This document shows positions 13,758 to 28,700 of a DNA stretch of 64,000 nucleotides, piece by piece. The stretch's first letter is position 1, and every line of letters starts with the position of its first letter. The stretch is from Aphis gossypii (lineage: Eukaryota; Arthropoda; Insecta; Hemiptera; Aphididae): NCBI RefSeq assembly GCF_020184175.1, contig NC_065532.1, positions 38,502,287 through 38,566,286 on the forward strand, read 5' to 3'. The position numbers and the translations under genes were made by a program. Below the pieces are notes generated by a model that was not told where the DNA came from, did no database searches, and saw nothing but the letters and a program-made list of their open reading frames with translations.

Positions 13758-13765
13758 GTCTAATG

Positions 13766-14932
13766 AAATATTTGATTTGATTACTGCAGGTGAAAATGAA
13801 AGGTCTAAACAATTTAGAGAGAGTATACGTAAATATAATAGTGTAATTTCATTTGTCCCTTTTGGTTCTCAAATAACATATTAACTTACTCCATTGGGGT
13901 ATGGGTCTTATAGTTTTAAAATACATAGTAATATCGTATATCATCGTATTAACTCCCTTTATCCTTTAGTCTGGCCAACTAGTCATTTAAGAGACGTCAA
14001 TTTCCGATAAAAATAGTTTTTGCTATGACTATAAACAAAGCAAACATTAGATAAAGTAGGGTTGAATTTACCCCAACCTATATTTAGTCATGGTTAACTT
14101 TATATTGACATGCGCAGAGTTAGATCTTTTGAAAAATTAAAAATACAAATAGATAATACCTAACAACAAAAAAGATACAATTGATATAGTTTATAAAGAA
14201 ATTCTATAATAATAATATACAGAATATTCGTTCCATTCAAACGATCTATATGTATAGTAAGTTCAATGCACGATATTATATTATTAAATCGATAATACGC
14301 GTATATACTGTGGGAAATAATAGACATTGCTGTTTTTTTTTTTTGTCTATGTTCAGTCAAGACCACGGTAAAGCACTTACAAGATCGTCCTGCAGGATCG
14401 TACAAAATCAATGTCATCGGCGACTATCCAGCTCAGTTCAATACACTGACCATACAGCCATAGGCTTAATCATACAGCTTGTTTTTAGGGAGCGCCTGAC
14501 ATACCGTTTTATGAACTTAAACTTCGAGAGGTTATCGATTAGGTGAGATGCCGCAATAATAAATTGCAAAAATTAGTTGCTGGATTATTTTCTCACTCTT
14601 ATGGAAGATAGTCACACCAATATGTTACGACTGAAATGTTCAAGTTCAACAGTTCCTTCATTGATTCGTGACCTTGTTGGCATGATGTTGATATTCTACA
14701 TCATAAATTATGAAAAGCTAGCTATTTGTGAACGCAACTACAAACATCACTAAAAATCAATAGTTATTAACAAAATTCATTTTTAATTAATTTAAATTTT
14801 TTTTAAATTTTTTGCATCTCTTTTTAATTTATTAAAATTCTAATACTTTTATAAAATACTTTAATATTAAAATATTATAATAATTATAATAAATTTTATA
14901 TGTATATATATATATATATATATTACTTAATA
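13766..14932. other. AT-rich intergenic DNA between transposons, no gene seen
   Basis: There is no supported gene. A slightly GC-richer piece (14340-14540) holds short open frames on both strands without recognisable features. A TA microsatellite sits at about 14903-14922. Confidence 0.5.
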
Positions 14933-15181
14933 CCAAGTACAAACACAAAGCTTAAACAAATACTATTTTTATTTATTATAGTGTGTGTTTTAAACTATCA
15001 TGTGTATCAAACTAATAATATAAATTCTGCTGTTTAAGAGAAAGGACATCCGGTCCGCGTCGTATGAATGGTAACAAACAGCAGAATTTATATTATTAGT
15101 TTAATAAACATGTTGATTTAAAACACTCTTACATTGAATAAAAAAAAAAGTATTTGTGTAATCTTTAGTGTTTGTATTTGG
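14933..15181. mobile_element. foldback / long-inverted-repeat MITE, 249 bp
   Basis: Almost the whole element is one inverted repeat. The innermost arms, 15009-15035 and 15076-15102, are perfectly complementary over 27 bases. Imperfect pairing extends outward to CCAAGTAC at 14933 and TATTTGG ending at 15181, giving arms of about 105 bases. The 40-base loop (15036-15075) is much richer in GC and CpG than the arms. The four bases AATA flank both outer edges, possibly a short target duplication. This is the form of a foldback MITE. If transcribed it would form a long hairpin RNA. Confidence 0.75.
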
Positions 15182-17450
15182 AATAAAATGATTTGTATTT
15201 AAAAAATAAAAAATAAATAAATATGCTAATTATCATCATAATATTCTCTTAACATTTTAGTCTCATAGAATAACATTTGAATTGGAATAAATAATATGTC
15301 CTGTAGTGTTAATGATTTTTAAAGCTTTTATTAATTTATTGTTGTTTTTCAATTATTTTTTAGTATTTATTAATTTATTATATTATGATTATATATTATG
15401 TTTATTTAAATTTCTTTAATATAATGAGTTTATTCACATTTTGATTAATACAATTTTTAAGTATATTTAAGAGTTAAGACCTATTATATTTTATATTATA
15501 GGTTCTTATTTTCTTCTCAAATTTTCTAATAAATTTTTCATTTTTCAACTAAAAAATATCTAAAATTTATTTTATAAGAATATCAATTTTAAATTTAGAA
15601 CTTTAACAAAATCTCGAATATTACAAATGATATTGTAGTTTTATAGTTAGAAATTCAAAAAAAATATATATTTTAATTTCTAAGATTTTAAAATATAATA
15701 TAATATGATTATTTATAAGATTTAGGTATCAATCTATATATTATAAAAATTTCATATAGATTTTTTATGACACTGAAATTCAAATTTTTACAACATTGAA
15801 TACTTACCTAGGTATTTTAACTATTTCTCTTAAAACAATTTTTACTTTTTGTTGTTATTCAAAAACTAAATATTCTAATTTATAGGCATGAGAAATTTTC
15901 GATGTTTAAAAAATGTTTTTTATAAATGTTGATTAAAAATTATTTGCTGGGTAAAAATCAACCTTACGGGAAACTAAAATAAAATTACTTTAATAGCTAT
16001 ATCAAAAAACATATCATGAAATACACTTAATTATATAGGCTCTGAATCGTTTTTCGTTTACTATAATATATCATTGAATTTAAATTTAATACACTCACTC
16101 GATTCACTCGATGTCAATATATAGCAGAGCGGTACTAACTTGTTAGCCTTTTTATATTTATTTTTATTACACACAACGAGTCTTATGCATAATAAAAATA
16201 GAACTCCGGTGCGTATTTAATGATGCATTATTTAATAAATTATAAGAGATAATTATTATTACAAATACATTCCTAAAATGTAACTTAAGACAATAACTAC
16301 TAAATTGATAACTACGAGTATATACACTCGCAAAGATCTGACGCCAAACAAAAACGATAACCGTCCGCTGTCCTTCGACACTCGACTTCAAAGAAAATAA
16401 TACTCGATAAACTGCATATTATGTACGAGTTTATAGGTTTCTACGCGCGTGTTCTTGCGTTTCTTATAGGCAGTATTGAGTATTCATTTGTGCAGGACAT
16501 TGGTATGTTTTTTTGTAAATACATAGTCTATGTGTAGATACTTTGGTTTAAGTAACCACATAGTCAATATAATATTATGTAGACATCATTTTGATGTCGA
16601 TAAGCGAGTATATAAATGCAGTTTGGTCTTTCTCTTTGTTTAATACACGTCTTAAAAATGTGTGAAACACATTTATTCCGTCGTTGACTGCAATATAATA
16701 CCGTGGTAAGTGTTAATAATCCCAGATTATAGGATAGGGTACATTTATAAGACATATAAGTACGATTAATCCGAATAAACACAATCAATTTTAAATAACG
16801 ATCGTAGAGGAATATACAAAACTGCGGTGTATTCACAAAGAATTTGTAAATAATAATATATTAAGTGACTTATGTACATTTAACCTTGGCTGACCGCTCG
16901 TCACATAAACCACGAGAAATAGGCAACGTGACCGTTTGGGGGGAGGGGGTGATGAAGTTCACAAATATCCGTACCGTACAACTATATACAACTGTACAAT
17001 ACTCGTTTTGTCGGAATGTCGTCACATTGCAGCTCACCACTAAAACTATATAATATTGTGTGCCCACAAAAACAGAGAACTCTATATATGAACTAAGTTT
17101 AAAATTTCAAATGTTTTCAAAATTCATCAAAATCATGAAAATATATTATTTTGTTGTTGAAATATCACATAACATTTTAAAATTGAATACCCAAGACTTT
17201 AAAATATAATATGAAATTTCTCAAAAATTTTGTTTAAAGGAGTTTTAAAAAAAATAACCCTAAAACTATAATGATTTTTTTATGAGGAATGTCAAATTTT
17301 GAAGGTATTGAATATTCACGTACATAAAATATATTAATCGTACACGAATTGAAACATTCACTGTTCAGAATTACTTAAATTACAACTCTTTACACAAAAA
17401 ATATATTTTCAAAAGAAATCTAGAACCAATTTATTATTATTATAATTAGA
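15182..17450. other. AT-rich intergenic DNA, no gene seen
   Basis: I see nothing that can be supported as a gene. A CpG-containing patch at about 16300-16460 and a G-rich run near 16930-16950 interrupt otherwise AT-rich sequence. Confidence 0.5.
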
Positions 17451-18046
17451 GCCCGGATTTATATGTTTTTGCATATATTTTTCCTTTTCACTTTTTTATA
17501 TTTTTGTTAATAATCTTCACAAATCATACTAATTAGAATTCACTGTTTAGTTTTTATTTTGCATATTTTTGCATATTTGACCGTAAAATGCATATTTGTT
17601 GCATATTTCAATGAATGCGATGTCGCGAAAAAATGTTGGTCGGTAGGACGCGCAGTTAGCGACACAGTTTTTAGCTATTTTAATTTAAAATACGTTTGTA
17701 TGTAAAATATTATATATACCTACATTAGAAATAGTTTAGGTAATCTCATCTTCATCTGCTGTAATCTAATCGTTATATCGTTGTTATCGATGTAATACAT
17801 TTAATTTTGTAATATAATTATATATAGTAATAATTTATAATGCTTTGAATAATAGGCATTAGGCTTAAACTATTTGATATATCATTTTTAATGAAATAAT
17901 ATATATAATTTAAATTATCTGAAATATACTTGTTTGCGTATTTTTCGAGTTTTTAACCATATCTCCTTTACTAAAGTAAATTGTATTACCATTTTGTAAC
18001 AAACAATACAATTTTTTTTAAATGCAGATATCGTTTAAACCCGGAC
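17451..18046. mobile_element. possible DNA transposon remnant with GCATATTT-rich ends
   Basis: The left edge, GCCCGGATTTA, resembles the reverse complement of the right edge, GTCCGGGTTTA, with two mismatches in 11. The left third contains several copies of a TTTGCATATTT word (about 17464-17610) and a CpG-rich piece at 17615-17670. No target duplication is visible and the middle is featureless. It could be a degraded DNA transposon, or the edges could match by chance. Confidence 0.35.
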
Positions 18047-21000
18047 GTTGTGTGTACTATGTACAGCCGATAATCGATATTCCCATTCATGCGGGATATT
18101 TCGTTTTATGTACAATTGTAAATCGGAGAAATTTGATCTTAAGGTTCAATTTATTGAACCACATCAATATCAAGTTTCTCTTCTTATATCTTCACTACAT
18201 TGGCATAAAAAACATCACCTGTATTAATGAATTGTATACATATTTGATATTAAATATATACATACAATAAAATATACATGATATACATTACGGGTATTAT
18301 ATATTATATATTTTATAAATGCATAAAAAAATATGCATTTGATGTATTAGGAATAAAATCTCCACTATTTATTTACTATAGGTTTTGAGGTACCTACACA
18401 CGGAAAATAGTTGTATCGTTATATTTGTGTACATTTTTGACTGTTCGGAAAAAAAAATCTTATATTATTATATTTTACGTCTTATACAAGTGAAAAATGA
18501 ACAGAGACAAATGAACACGTCTGTTTTGAATAGATTGTATCCGATAGATCAACATACAGATTATACTATAATAGTACGTCATATTTCTTAAGCTTTTATA
18601 TTATAATATTTCTGTTTGTATATCTTCCTGTCCCAAATGCTCAGTCGATAAAATAAACTTTTCTAAATTGCCATTATTTAGTTAGAGAACTCATTATTGA
18701 TTAATAGGTAATTAAAACCATAGGCTATGGACCTAAGGTAGAATTTAATTTAGTCTAAGGTAACTGGAAATATGAATTTATTCTCTTTTAAAAATGTTGA
18801 ATAAACTTTATTACATAATGTTGTTTTGTTATCTTGTTAAATGACATCTAAGTTCTGTAAGTTTAATTTTTTAATTCTCTTGTATGGATTATAATTTATT
18901 ATCAACCCATAATTTTAAAATGTTTCACGATTAGTTGGTATATTTGGTAAAAATGTGTACGAAAAAATATTTATTATTATTATTATTGGAGGGTACTCCA
19001 CAAAATTAGAGCTGATTGCTTTAAATTTTACGTATTGAAGACAAAATAAAAAACGGCTCCATTAAATACAGATTTGACACCAACAATATGTGTATGAAAC
19101 TATAATTTATAAGGTTAGGTCAAACCTTATAAACTATTTCACATCAGTAAATCATATTATACTGTGTATACTATTTTACACTTAGTTTATTATACTTATA
19201 TAAACAATAAGATAATATCACGTAATAATCTATATCTTGTAAATTACGTTTATATATACTAAATAAACTATAAAAATGGCATGTGTATAATGAACATTTG
19301 GTTTTTTTCCAAACACGTGAAATTCTATATATATATTATACAAACATTATAAATAGTTAAAACTATTTCAACATTTGCGACTTAATATATATTTAATTGA
19401 AAAGCCTACGTGTGAATAAAAGTTAAAACAAGTCTACTAAAGCAATTTCTATAATTAAATCAAGGTTAAAATCGCATGTAATGCATAATGTTATTTAGAT
19501 ATATCAAAACATCGGGTGTAAAAAGAACGGGATTTATGTTTTATTTATTACGTACCTAAAAATTTTTTTGACGGAGCCACAGAGCCATCACTATTTGTTA
19601 TGGTCGTACATGACAAGACGTTCACATTGCCGTTATATTTGTAAGTATATGTAACTACCGCGAGTATACCTACAAATTGTACATAATAATTTACGAACTA
19701 GCTTAAAAATGCATTAAAACGTCTATTACACTACTTACGTATATTATATATCTATACACACCACTATATTCTTGTAACATCAAGCTCGTAGATTCTACGA
19801 CATACCTAAAAAAATATAATATAATTAATATACGTCACAAAAACAACAGAAACAATAAAAAAAATCCACAAAATAAATCGATTTGCTATGTTAGTTTACT
19901 ATTTAAACAGAGTATATATATAAGACGAAATAATAAATCAACGTTTTATATTAGTACAATATATTATGTTTATCTATACTAAATAATCTTTAAAACCATA
20001 GCAAGCAGTGTGTTTTTATAAAACCTTCGATCGCCTATATAGATTTAAAATTACAAAGTATATAATACACTTAAACACTGAAATACCTAATATTATATAT
20101 CGTATAATGACGTTATAAATTTTTATTATTATATTATATACAATATAATTAATAATAATATCGTCTACTGCGAGATAATCTTAAGTATCATCATCGTCTC
20201 TGCGGGATCGCAGGGCCACTATATTGTGCACGATCTGTACATACATCCAGTGCGTGCATATAAGTTTATAATATAAAATAATACATATAATAATGTTGCG
20301 TTACGCGTCGAGGCGCGAGCGTATAATAATACGAGATACACTATACACATTGTTTGCTGATATCGACAGCAGTGTGCGAGAAAAAAAACCATGATATTAT
20401 AATATAACAAGAAGGTATAATAATACAATAACGAAACGGCCAACCATTGATTTTATTGAATGGAAAAAAACACGATGGGTGAAACTGGATAATATCAATG
20501 GTAATAAAAATAATAACACTATACGAACGGAGAAAGGGGATCGAAAGAGTACCCAATACGCATAATATATATTATTTATACATATTATTCGTGTTAGATA
20601 CTTCTAAGATACCACGATAAAGGTTTCGGGTATACGTCGTAGAGATTAGCGCCACAGTGGAACACACAAAATACATATAATACCTACGGGGGCCTATATA
20701 GTGATGCCGCCGTCGCCAACGCTCTGGCATTCTTCTCATCGTATTATATTATGTGTGTTTTATAATCGTTCCGAAATCTTTGGAACATTATTTCGTCGGT
20801 CGGTCGAAGGAGAAAAGAATAATATTATCCGAGAGCCGGTGGAATTTTGTTGTTATACACGAGATGGAGAAAAAAAAAATAACGAACCCTGTTTGAAAAA
20901 GCGGCAAGTGTCGTTTATATTATTATAATAATATTCTTATAGGATAACGCCGCCGACCGCTCTTTTTTTCTTTATTTTATATATTATTATGCATGTTTAA

Positions 21001-24000
21001 TAAACGAATATGACCGCCCTCCGAGCTATAATATAATAATATGATAATATTCTATGATCACACTTAGCTTTTTTTTTTCCTGCGAACAAGACGAACACGA
21101 GTATTGTCAGCATAATTTTTATATAGAAATATCCTGGTGTTATGACATGTTGTATTGAAAAGGCGTGATGCGTGATATGATTTTATACTCTCTGTACGCT
21201 CTGTGTGCGGAAATAATAAGTGTATTATGAAGTTGTTTTTCAATAATATTATATATGAAATATATACAACGCTGAAATACTGCTTAGAAATTAGGGGCAC
21301 ACGTCTGCTGCTGACTTTCGTTCACCACTAGTATAAGCTATTTATATAGTATCTAAGTAAAATAAATATTGTTTCAAATAAAATATTATTTCAACATATT
21401 TTATCATGATTTAACATGGTACGTATGACGTTAACCACCATGGTCTATAAATAATTTATTATAAACCCGAAATAAAATTACGAACTGTATTTAAATTTGT
21501 TTAATTACTATGCAAATAATCTTTTTATGTGGACCGTTTGGGCATAAACTTGCACGAAGTTTCGTCGTTTGTGCATAAAAATCTTGAGAGTTTATTCCTA
21601 AAAAAATTTAGAAACACCCACCTATAATACTTAAATATCCGATCGGGAGATCACCGATTTGCCCGTTTCAAAACTATTACAATAATTACAGATTACCAAA
21701 ATTGATCTTAAACACAGTAGGTATAATAGATTAAATTTAAACTAAATTTTTATTTCGTTATTTTCATATTAATATACTATAACTATATTATTTTCACTAC
21801 CTTGTATTCCCACTGCAGACGAATGGGCAATAATAAAAAAAAATTGAAAATTTGTTATTGTATGTATTTAAGTAAGTAATGATAATAGTATTTCTATTGG
21901 TAATGAATAATATGTAAATGTAAGACTGTGGGTTTTCGAGTGATTGATAAACTGCAGACAGTGTTTTATTACATCGTAATTTTATAGAATATGTAATACG
22001 TAATATCGAGTTGGACGGATGAAACATATTTAAAGGAATTTATTGCAATTCTGCGATGTATTATTGACTTATTTATTATTCATTCTATTTTTACACGAAT
22101 ATCTCCCATACTACCATATTAAAAGATTCCAATAAATTATATCGGTTAAAGAATTTAAATAAATATTTTTCTCTATTAGGTACTTATTTATTTCAAGGAG
22201 GTTAGGTTAAGTTTAATACAAACAATAAGTGTTTTAAAAATGATTTTGCTAATATTTTGCTATTTTAAATATGTATGATGGTTGGTCTGTAAACGCTTAC
22301 TTTTTATACATATTATTATAAGATATAACTATGTTATTTATTGTTTAATTATACTACTTTGTGGTTTCTCTTATTTTGCTAAGAATTTAAAGATAAATGA
22401 GCAAATATTAAATTAATGCACGACATCACGACATCCTATTATATTATTTTTTATAACTATTTAAAACAGTTTAGTATTATTTTTAATTGTTAAGTACATA
22501 TTGTTAAATCATACTGCCATATTGGTCACATTATATATTTATTTGTACCTATATGATATTGTGTAATTTTATTTTTGAAGTATGATCAAATGATATTGTA
22601 TATTTGTATTGGTTAATTTTGTGTGAATAAATGTTTACAATTCTGGAACAAGTCCCAAGGTCTAAAACTAAAGTAAAATAACAGCGATAAAAATTATAAA
22701 CATTAAACAAAAACGGAAGAAAAATATTTAAAATATAGATAAAACATGGTGTACATTATTTTTTGAAACATCACGATTTTGTGTTTATCAAATAATGAAT
22801 AACATATTCAAACTTCTTAAGCGATTAAGTTTAACACTAGGTAATTGATTTTAGATGTTTTTACTTATTAAGATGACAGTTAGAGAAACACATTTCTGTC
22901 GAAATTATAAATTGAGGCTAATTTAACGTCAAGTAAAAGAAAAAAAATACTCAAGGTCTAATTAGATATATAAAATTACTCGAAACACGATCCTTTATTA
23001 TTTTTGTTTTTAAATTATAATTAAACATAATTACCATCATTTAATTTAAGAAATGTTGTAGTGTAAGTATTATAGCTTATGATAACTCTTCTACCGAGGC
23101 ATTTAGAAATTCTTACTATTTAGAATTTTATAACAATTATTTGCTATTGAATTTTTTAATTATGTCTGCAGTCTGCAATAAATATACTATAAGTTATGAA
23201 CTTATGATTTATATCACAAGTTATGTTATTCATTATTTGTCAGAGATTGTTTAATAATTTCCTAGTCAAGGTTAAAAGTATTTAATAATTAAGTTTAGTG
23301 ATTTACAAGAAAAAAAAGTCAGTTATTAAAAAAATTTCTGTTAAATTCTGGATAATTTGTTTTAAAATTGATTTTTAAATTTCATAATATTTGCTTGACT
23401 TTTAGATTTCTGTGTTATGAGTGGATTTATGAATTTATTGTAAACTGGATAATAAACTCATTATTGTACTATATGTTTTAAATATCTAATCATACCTATG
23501 TTTTAATTATCAAATATACTTTTATTTATAATAATGTAACCTATAACATTTTACAATTTAAATCCTATATAAATGTTATTTAAAAAAATAAAAAAAGTTA
23601 TTAAATATACAAATGCATATATAAAATAAAGATTTCAATTATTCAGTCAATATTATTTTTCTTTTAAATGTAGATATAGTATAGGTATTTTCTCTTTTCT
23701 TTCTATTGCACGACTGCATGCATATTTGTGTGTTTTTAGAACTATATATAAGTTTTTTAGTATAATTATTATAACGTTACATACTACATGTCTGCATAGT
23801 ATGACTTTCAAGACTAGAGAATAAATTTAAGTACTAGAAACAATATTGTGAATACGGAGTTGTATAAGTTGTAACTATGCCATTATGGAAAAGTATGAAT
23901 TATATTTACTTATAATATAATATAAAATAACTCGAATAAATTCTGATTGTTTACTATTATATAGTTCACTCGTGCTCATTGATCTTGTTTGTATCGTTAG

Positions 24001-25500
24001 TATCCTATAAGGTTGACAATAGGTCATGTTACACTGTACCTACTATTGAGTCGTAGAAAACCTGCAGTGAAGTAGCTCTCAAAATAACGGTTAGTAGCAC
24101 GTTATTGTAGATATACAATAATGTATATTTTATAATACATGGGTATAAGATTATATTGAATTATATTTATATTGCGAGAGAAACTTTAAAAAAAATGATT
24201 TAAGCACCATTATCTCTTTATACATAACATATTTATAACTTATATCATTAAACAATGATTGAGTTGGCAAATTGGAAAAGAGAAAATAAAATATAACATC
24301 TAAAATTAATGAAGATGTATGGTGAAAATAAACTATTTTTTTCTAAATTAACACACATAATGTATATACATTATACCTACTGTATAATACTGAAGCCTGA
24401 AGGATATCCACAATGCACAACAAACGAGACTAATAATTATTATTCCGAATAATTATCGTTTTAATTGCTTATTATATACTCTGTCTAGACCGCAGCAAGA
24501 CTTGAATAATTCATTCTTAACAATTTTCATAAATGTACGCTAGTGAATTACCAACTATATTACAATATCTATATAAAAGATTCACACCTTTTGTCGTATT
24601 ATTCGAAAATCTTTTGTCGCAGTTTATCTTATTGGTTTTATTCCCTTCGTTTTCTAGAAACGAGAGGATAACTGTTTACTTTATTCACTACTAATCAAAA
24701 GAATATGAGATAACAAAAATATTATCAGTCACTACTATCACTGTGCAGTATTGTAATTGTACCATAGTGTATACAACATACTATTTAATGATTAGTGACC
24801 CCATTTTGAACTTTAAACTGAAATAAAAATGAAATACCAATAGATTCTAGCTCCTAATAATTATCGTCGTATTAATTATTTTGATTATTTTATGATGAGT
24901 CCCACTGAAGAAGTACCTACATAAAAATTAAAAAATAAATTTAGAATCATTCTACCTATTAACCCATATTAAATAAATGTTTCAAAAGATTTCGATTAAA
25001 AATGGTTGAGTAGATATTGTATATCGCGTATTTCCATCTTCAAAATTGAATTTTTTTGTGAACATCGAAACATAATAATATAATTATAATATTTAACACA
25101 TTTAAAATTGCCTTAATGTTAGATTTAAATGCATTGTTAATAATATATTATTGTGTATCATAATATTTTTATATTTTTATTTATAGGCAGTAATTTATTG
25201 TAAATAAATTCTCGAATTATTATAATAATATTAAAATTTAAAAAACATACCTATAGAGTATAAATGAACAAAATAATGTTATATATTATCCAGCAACCAG
25301 CACTCAAGGAATTCAAGTAAAATGATTACAATTTTTATTTATGTTATCTGTAAACAGTGTAAACTATATCAACAGTAGATAATATATATCATACAATTTA
25401 ATGAGTGTTTTTATACGTAAACTAATTATATATGCATTATATTATTATATAATATTATGAAAGTCGAAATTATTGTTTATGGGTACCCACAAAATCGAGA
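18047..25500. other. AT-rich intergenic DNA with a CpG-rich island near 20.2-21.0 kb
   Basis: No coding gene is supported. A short hairpin lies at 19106-19133 (11-base arms TTTATAAGGTT and its complement around a 6-base loop). A TTA triplet run lies near 18971-18987. The stretch 20160-21050 is clearly richer in CpG than its surroundings and may be regulatory DNA or an untranslated exon. Open frames there have no domain or codon signal I can recognise. Confidence 0.5.
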
Positions 25501-25554
25501 TAGGGTTACCCGTTTCATTAAACATCCAACGACGTACTGTAAGTCGTCCAAGGA

Positions 25555-25702
25555 GAACACACGCACACACATAATATATATATATATATATATATAGTGA
25601 CACATACATATAATACACATATTATATACCTATAAGACATAAATATACATAATAATAGTGTTTTTTTACAGCAGAGAAAATATGCAAACGTACTTGATAA
25701 TA

Positions 25703-25733
<31 letters not shown>
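25555..25733. repeat. cluster of CA and TA dinucleotide microsatellites
   Basis: A short CA-type run near 25558-25571 is followed by a TA run to about 25597. A second TA run of roughly 15-16 units lies at about 25702-25733. Confidence 0.85.
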
Positions 25734-25735
<2 letters not shown>

Positions 25736-28700
25736 TTAATTCACGGGTATTATTTATACTTATACGCGTAATACTCACGTATATTATTGGGATAAATGAT
25801 TTTAAACCAGCACATGCTATATAATTTCGTTAATAAACAGGGCAAGGCGAACACAATAATACAAATGCATTACAATATTATAATATCTATATATTATTAT
25901 CTCTATACCTACATAAAGGAACTGCAGTTTACCCACGAAATATTGTATTAACGTGATTTCCAAATTGATAATAATATATATAATAAATAATAATATTAAT
26001 AATTATTAATATTATTAATTTATTGGTAGAGTTTGCGAAAACGAAACACCTATAGCAAAGACTAGCGAGCTGTTGCAAGCAGCAACAATGTGTTCTCCAC
26101 TATTACTAAATACATACTGTAATATAAACGTAAAAGCATTATTATCAATCACTATTAGGTATATGTCTATAAATAATGTATGTATATTAAGTTAAAACCG
26201 CCTATATATCAATATAATATTAAATTTTTATCGAGCCCTCCGGCCCTTGATAAATATTTCGCATAATCTAATATTACCTATATATTTTCCACTTCGCAAA
26301 AATAGTGGATTTTAAATGCATAATAATCATATACAATAATCGTTCTGATGCAACGAAAACAACAATAACTGTTGCGCAGGACATGATAAATAAATAATTA
26401 TATAGTATATGGAACATGGGTAGAGAAACGTTTATCTTGACTAGTTGATTACCCACACGATTGATTAAGCTTAATAATTTTTTGCTAAAATAATTTAAAC
26501 ATTCTCATACGGCATATGTCTACTATTATTAAGCAAGTATATTATATAATTATGTATTATTTATTTTATTTTTTTTTTAAGTTCTTCTGACAATATCATC
26601 TGAACTTGGTAAGTTACCATTAATTAAACGAGTATAATTCAATTTTTGAAATGATGTCAAGTTCTATACAATATGTAATATGAAGTGTTCTAACAGATTA
26701 ACAGATATAAAATACTTTATTATTGTATAGTGTACAAAGTATGTCAAAACTCAAATTTATAAATTAAACAATTAGAAAGGTAAATAAAAACCCATGTGTT
26801 ATAATAATACCTTAGATGTAAAAACAAAAATTTTATTCTGTTATGTAATATACATAATCATATGTTTTAATGTTTAAATTGTTAAGCAAAATGTGGTTAA
26901 AAAAAAAGTCATCCAATGCGATAAATAAATTGTTTATACTTTACTGATATAAAATCTCATTTAATTGTGCATAAGTACTTTAGGTTCTCGAGTACCTATA
27001 TATTTTTTGTTTGTAATTATTATAATTCACATTTATTTTATTATATGTTATCTAACAATAACTAGGTATTTAAATAAATCGAAATAAATTATTTAGTCTC
27101 CTCGAGCTGGAGAAATGAGAATAATATCTAGTTTTCTCGATTAATTATTATTCTTTGCAAATATTAAATAATATATATAGTATATATGTATTTAAAGACA
27201 GGTCTATATTGCAAAATTGATATATATATTACCCAGCTTTATTATATTTTATTGTAAATTGATATGTATTTTTTATTTCATAACTTGTTGCAAGCGATAA
27301 TGAGTTGTGAAATTTTAAGAATGCTACATTAAAATCAATATTAATTTTTCAAAATAAAATTACTTGCGTGTTTGTATGTAATGTTATAATAATTTTATGA
27401 TAAAAAAATCTCTATAACACATGTAAAACTGCATTTTTTATAAACAAAATAAATTATTGTTAAATAGTTGTGATAAATTTATTATTTATAAACTATTATA
27501 CTTAATTTAAGACATTTAAGGCTAATTAAATTATTATGTTACTTGTTAACATTTTCGAGATTAATCTAGGTCGAAACTGTTTGATTTTAAATTTTCCTTT
27601 AATTATTCATATTTTAATACAAACATAGATATAGGTATTCAGTTTCAATTTAGTAGTTAGAAATACTATGTAGTTAATTTAACGCTATACCAACAAAATC
27701 AATTAGAGGTCTTCTTCTCAAGACAAAAAAAGTATTATAATTAAAACAATTAAATGTTGCGTTTCGATTTCTAAAATAAGCTATGGTTATACATTTCGTT
27801 TTTCACAAAATAATTAACAATAGGTACCTATATAGGGTATACACCAATATACCAATTACTTGAATAATTATCGACGGTGGTTAGAGTTGTTTCAGCCACT
27901 TTTAAAAATGTTAAGTACAAACAATTATGAAAATAACAGCCAGTAAAATATTTTCCGTAAACAAAGTACACGGCGATATCGTTTCGTTTTATTAACCCGA
28001 AACATTATAATATTTATTACCGAGCGCTTCTGAAAGGGTAGTATAGGTAATATATAGGTTTAAAATAATGAGTAATATTATAATAGTGTTATATACGTAT
28101 TAGGTATACGCGCATAATAGGTTCGAGAAGATATTTTTTAGGTGTATAATTTCGATGTTTTGATGCATCGCCCTTGAAAATATGGACCCCCGCACAAAGT
28201 ATTTACCCTCCGGGCGACTACCACCGCCGCACTGGCTTACGCATTTACATTTAAATAAAAAAAAAAAAAAAAAGGAAAAGAATATGTTTTATACAATTTA
28301 ATATTATATATTATAATGTGTCGGTGGAATTCGGAGAACCGTATTATTATATTATGTGTATGGTATATATTTATGTGTGGTGTGTGTGTGTATAGGCCAT
28401 AGGGTTCCCATATGGACGACCCAAGACGAAACGGCTCCGACAAAGTGGGTAGTACACGCACTATCGCGGCTGCAGCAGCAGTGTATATAGTATATTATGT
28501 ATATGTTGTGTAAACTGTTGAATATAACCTGCAATCTCCGATGAGGGATCTCTCTCTTTTATTCGCCTCTCGTCGTCTTTTATATTTTACGTATTATTAT
28601 TACATCTCGCGTGCATTATACGCTTTTTTTTTTTGACAAGACGTCGAGAAACCGCGCGCATTTACGCGTAAGGCGAGGAGAATAAGAACCGAAAAAAAAA

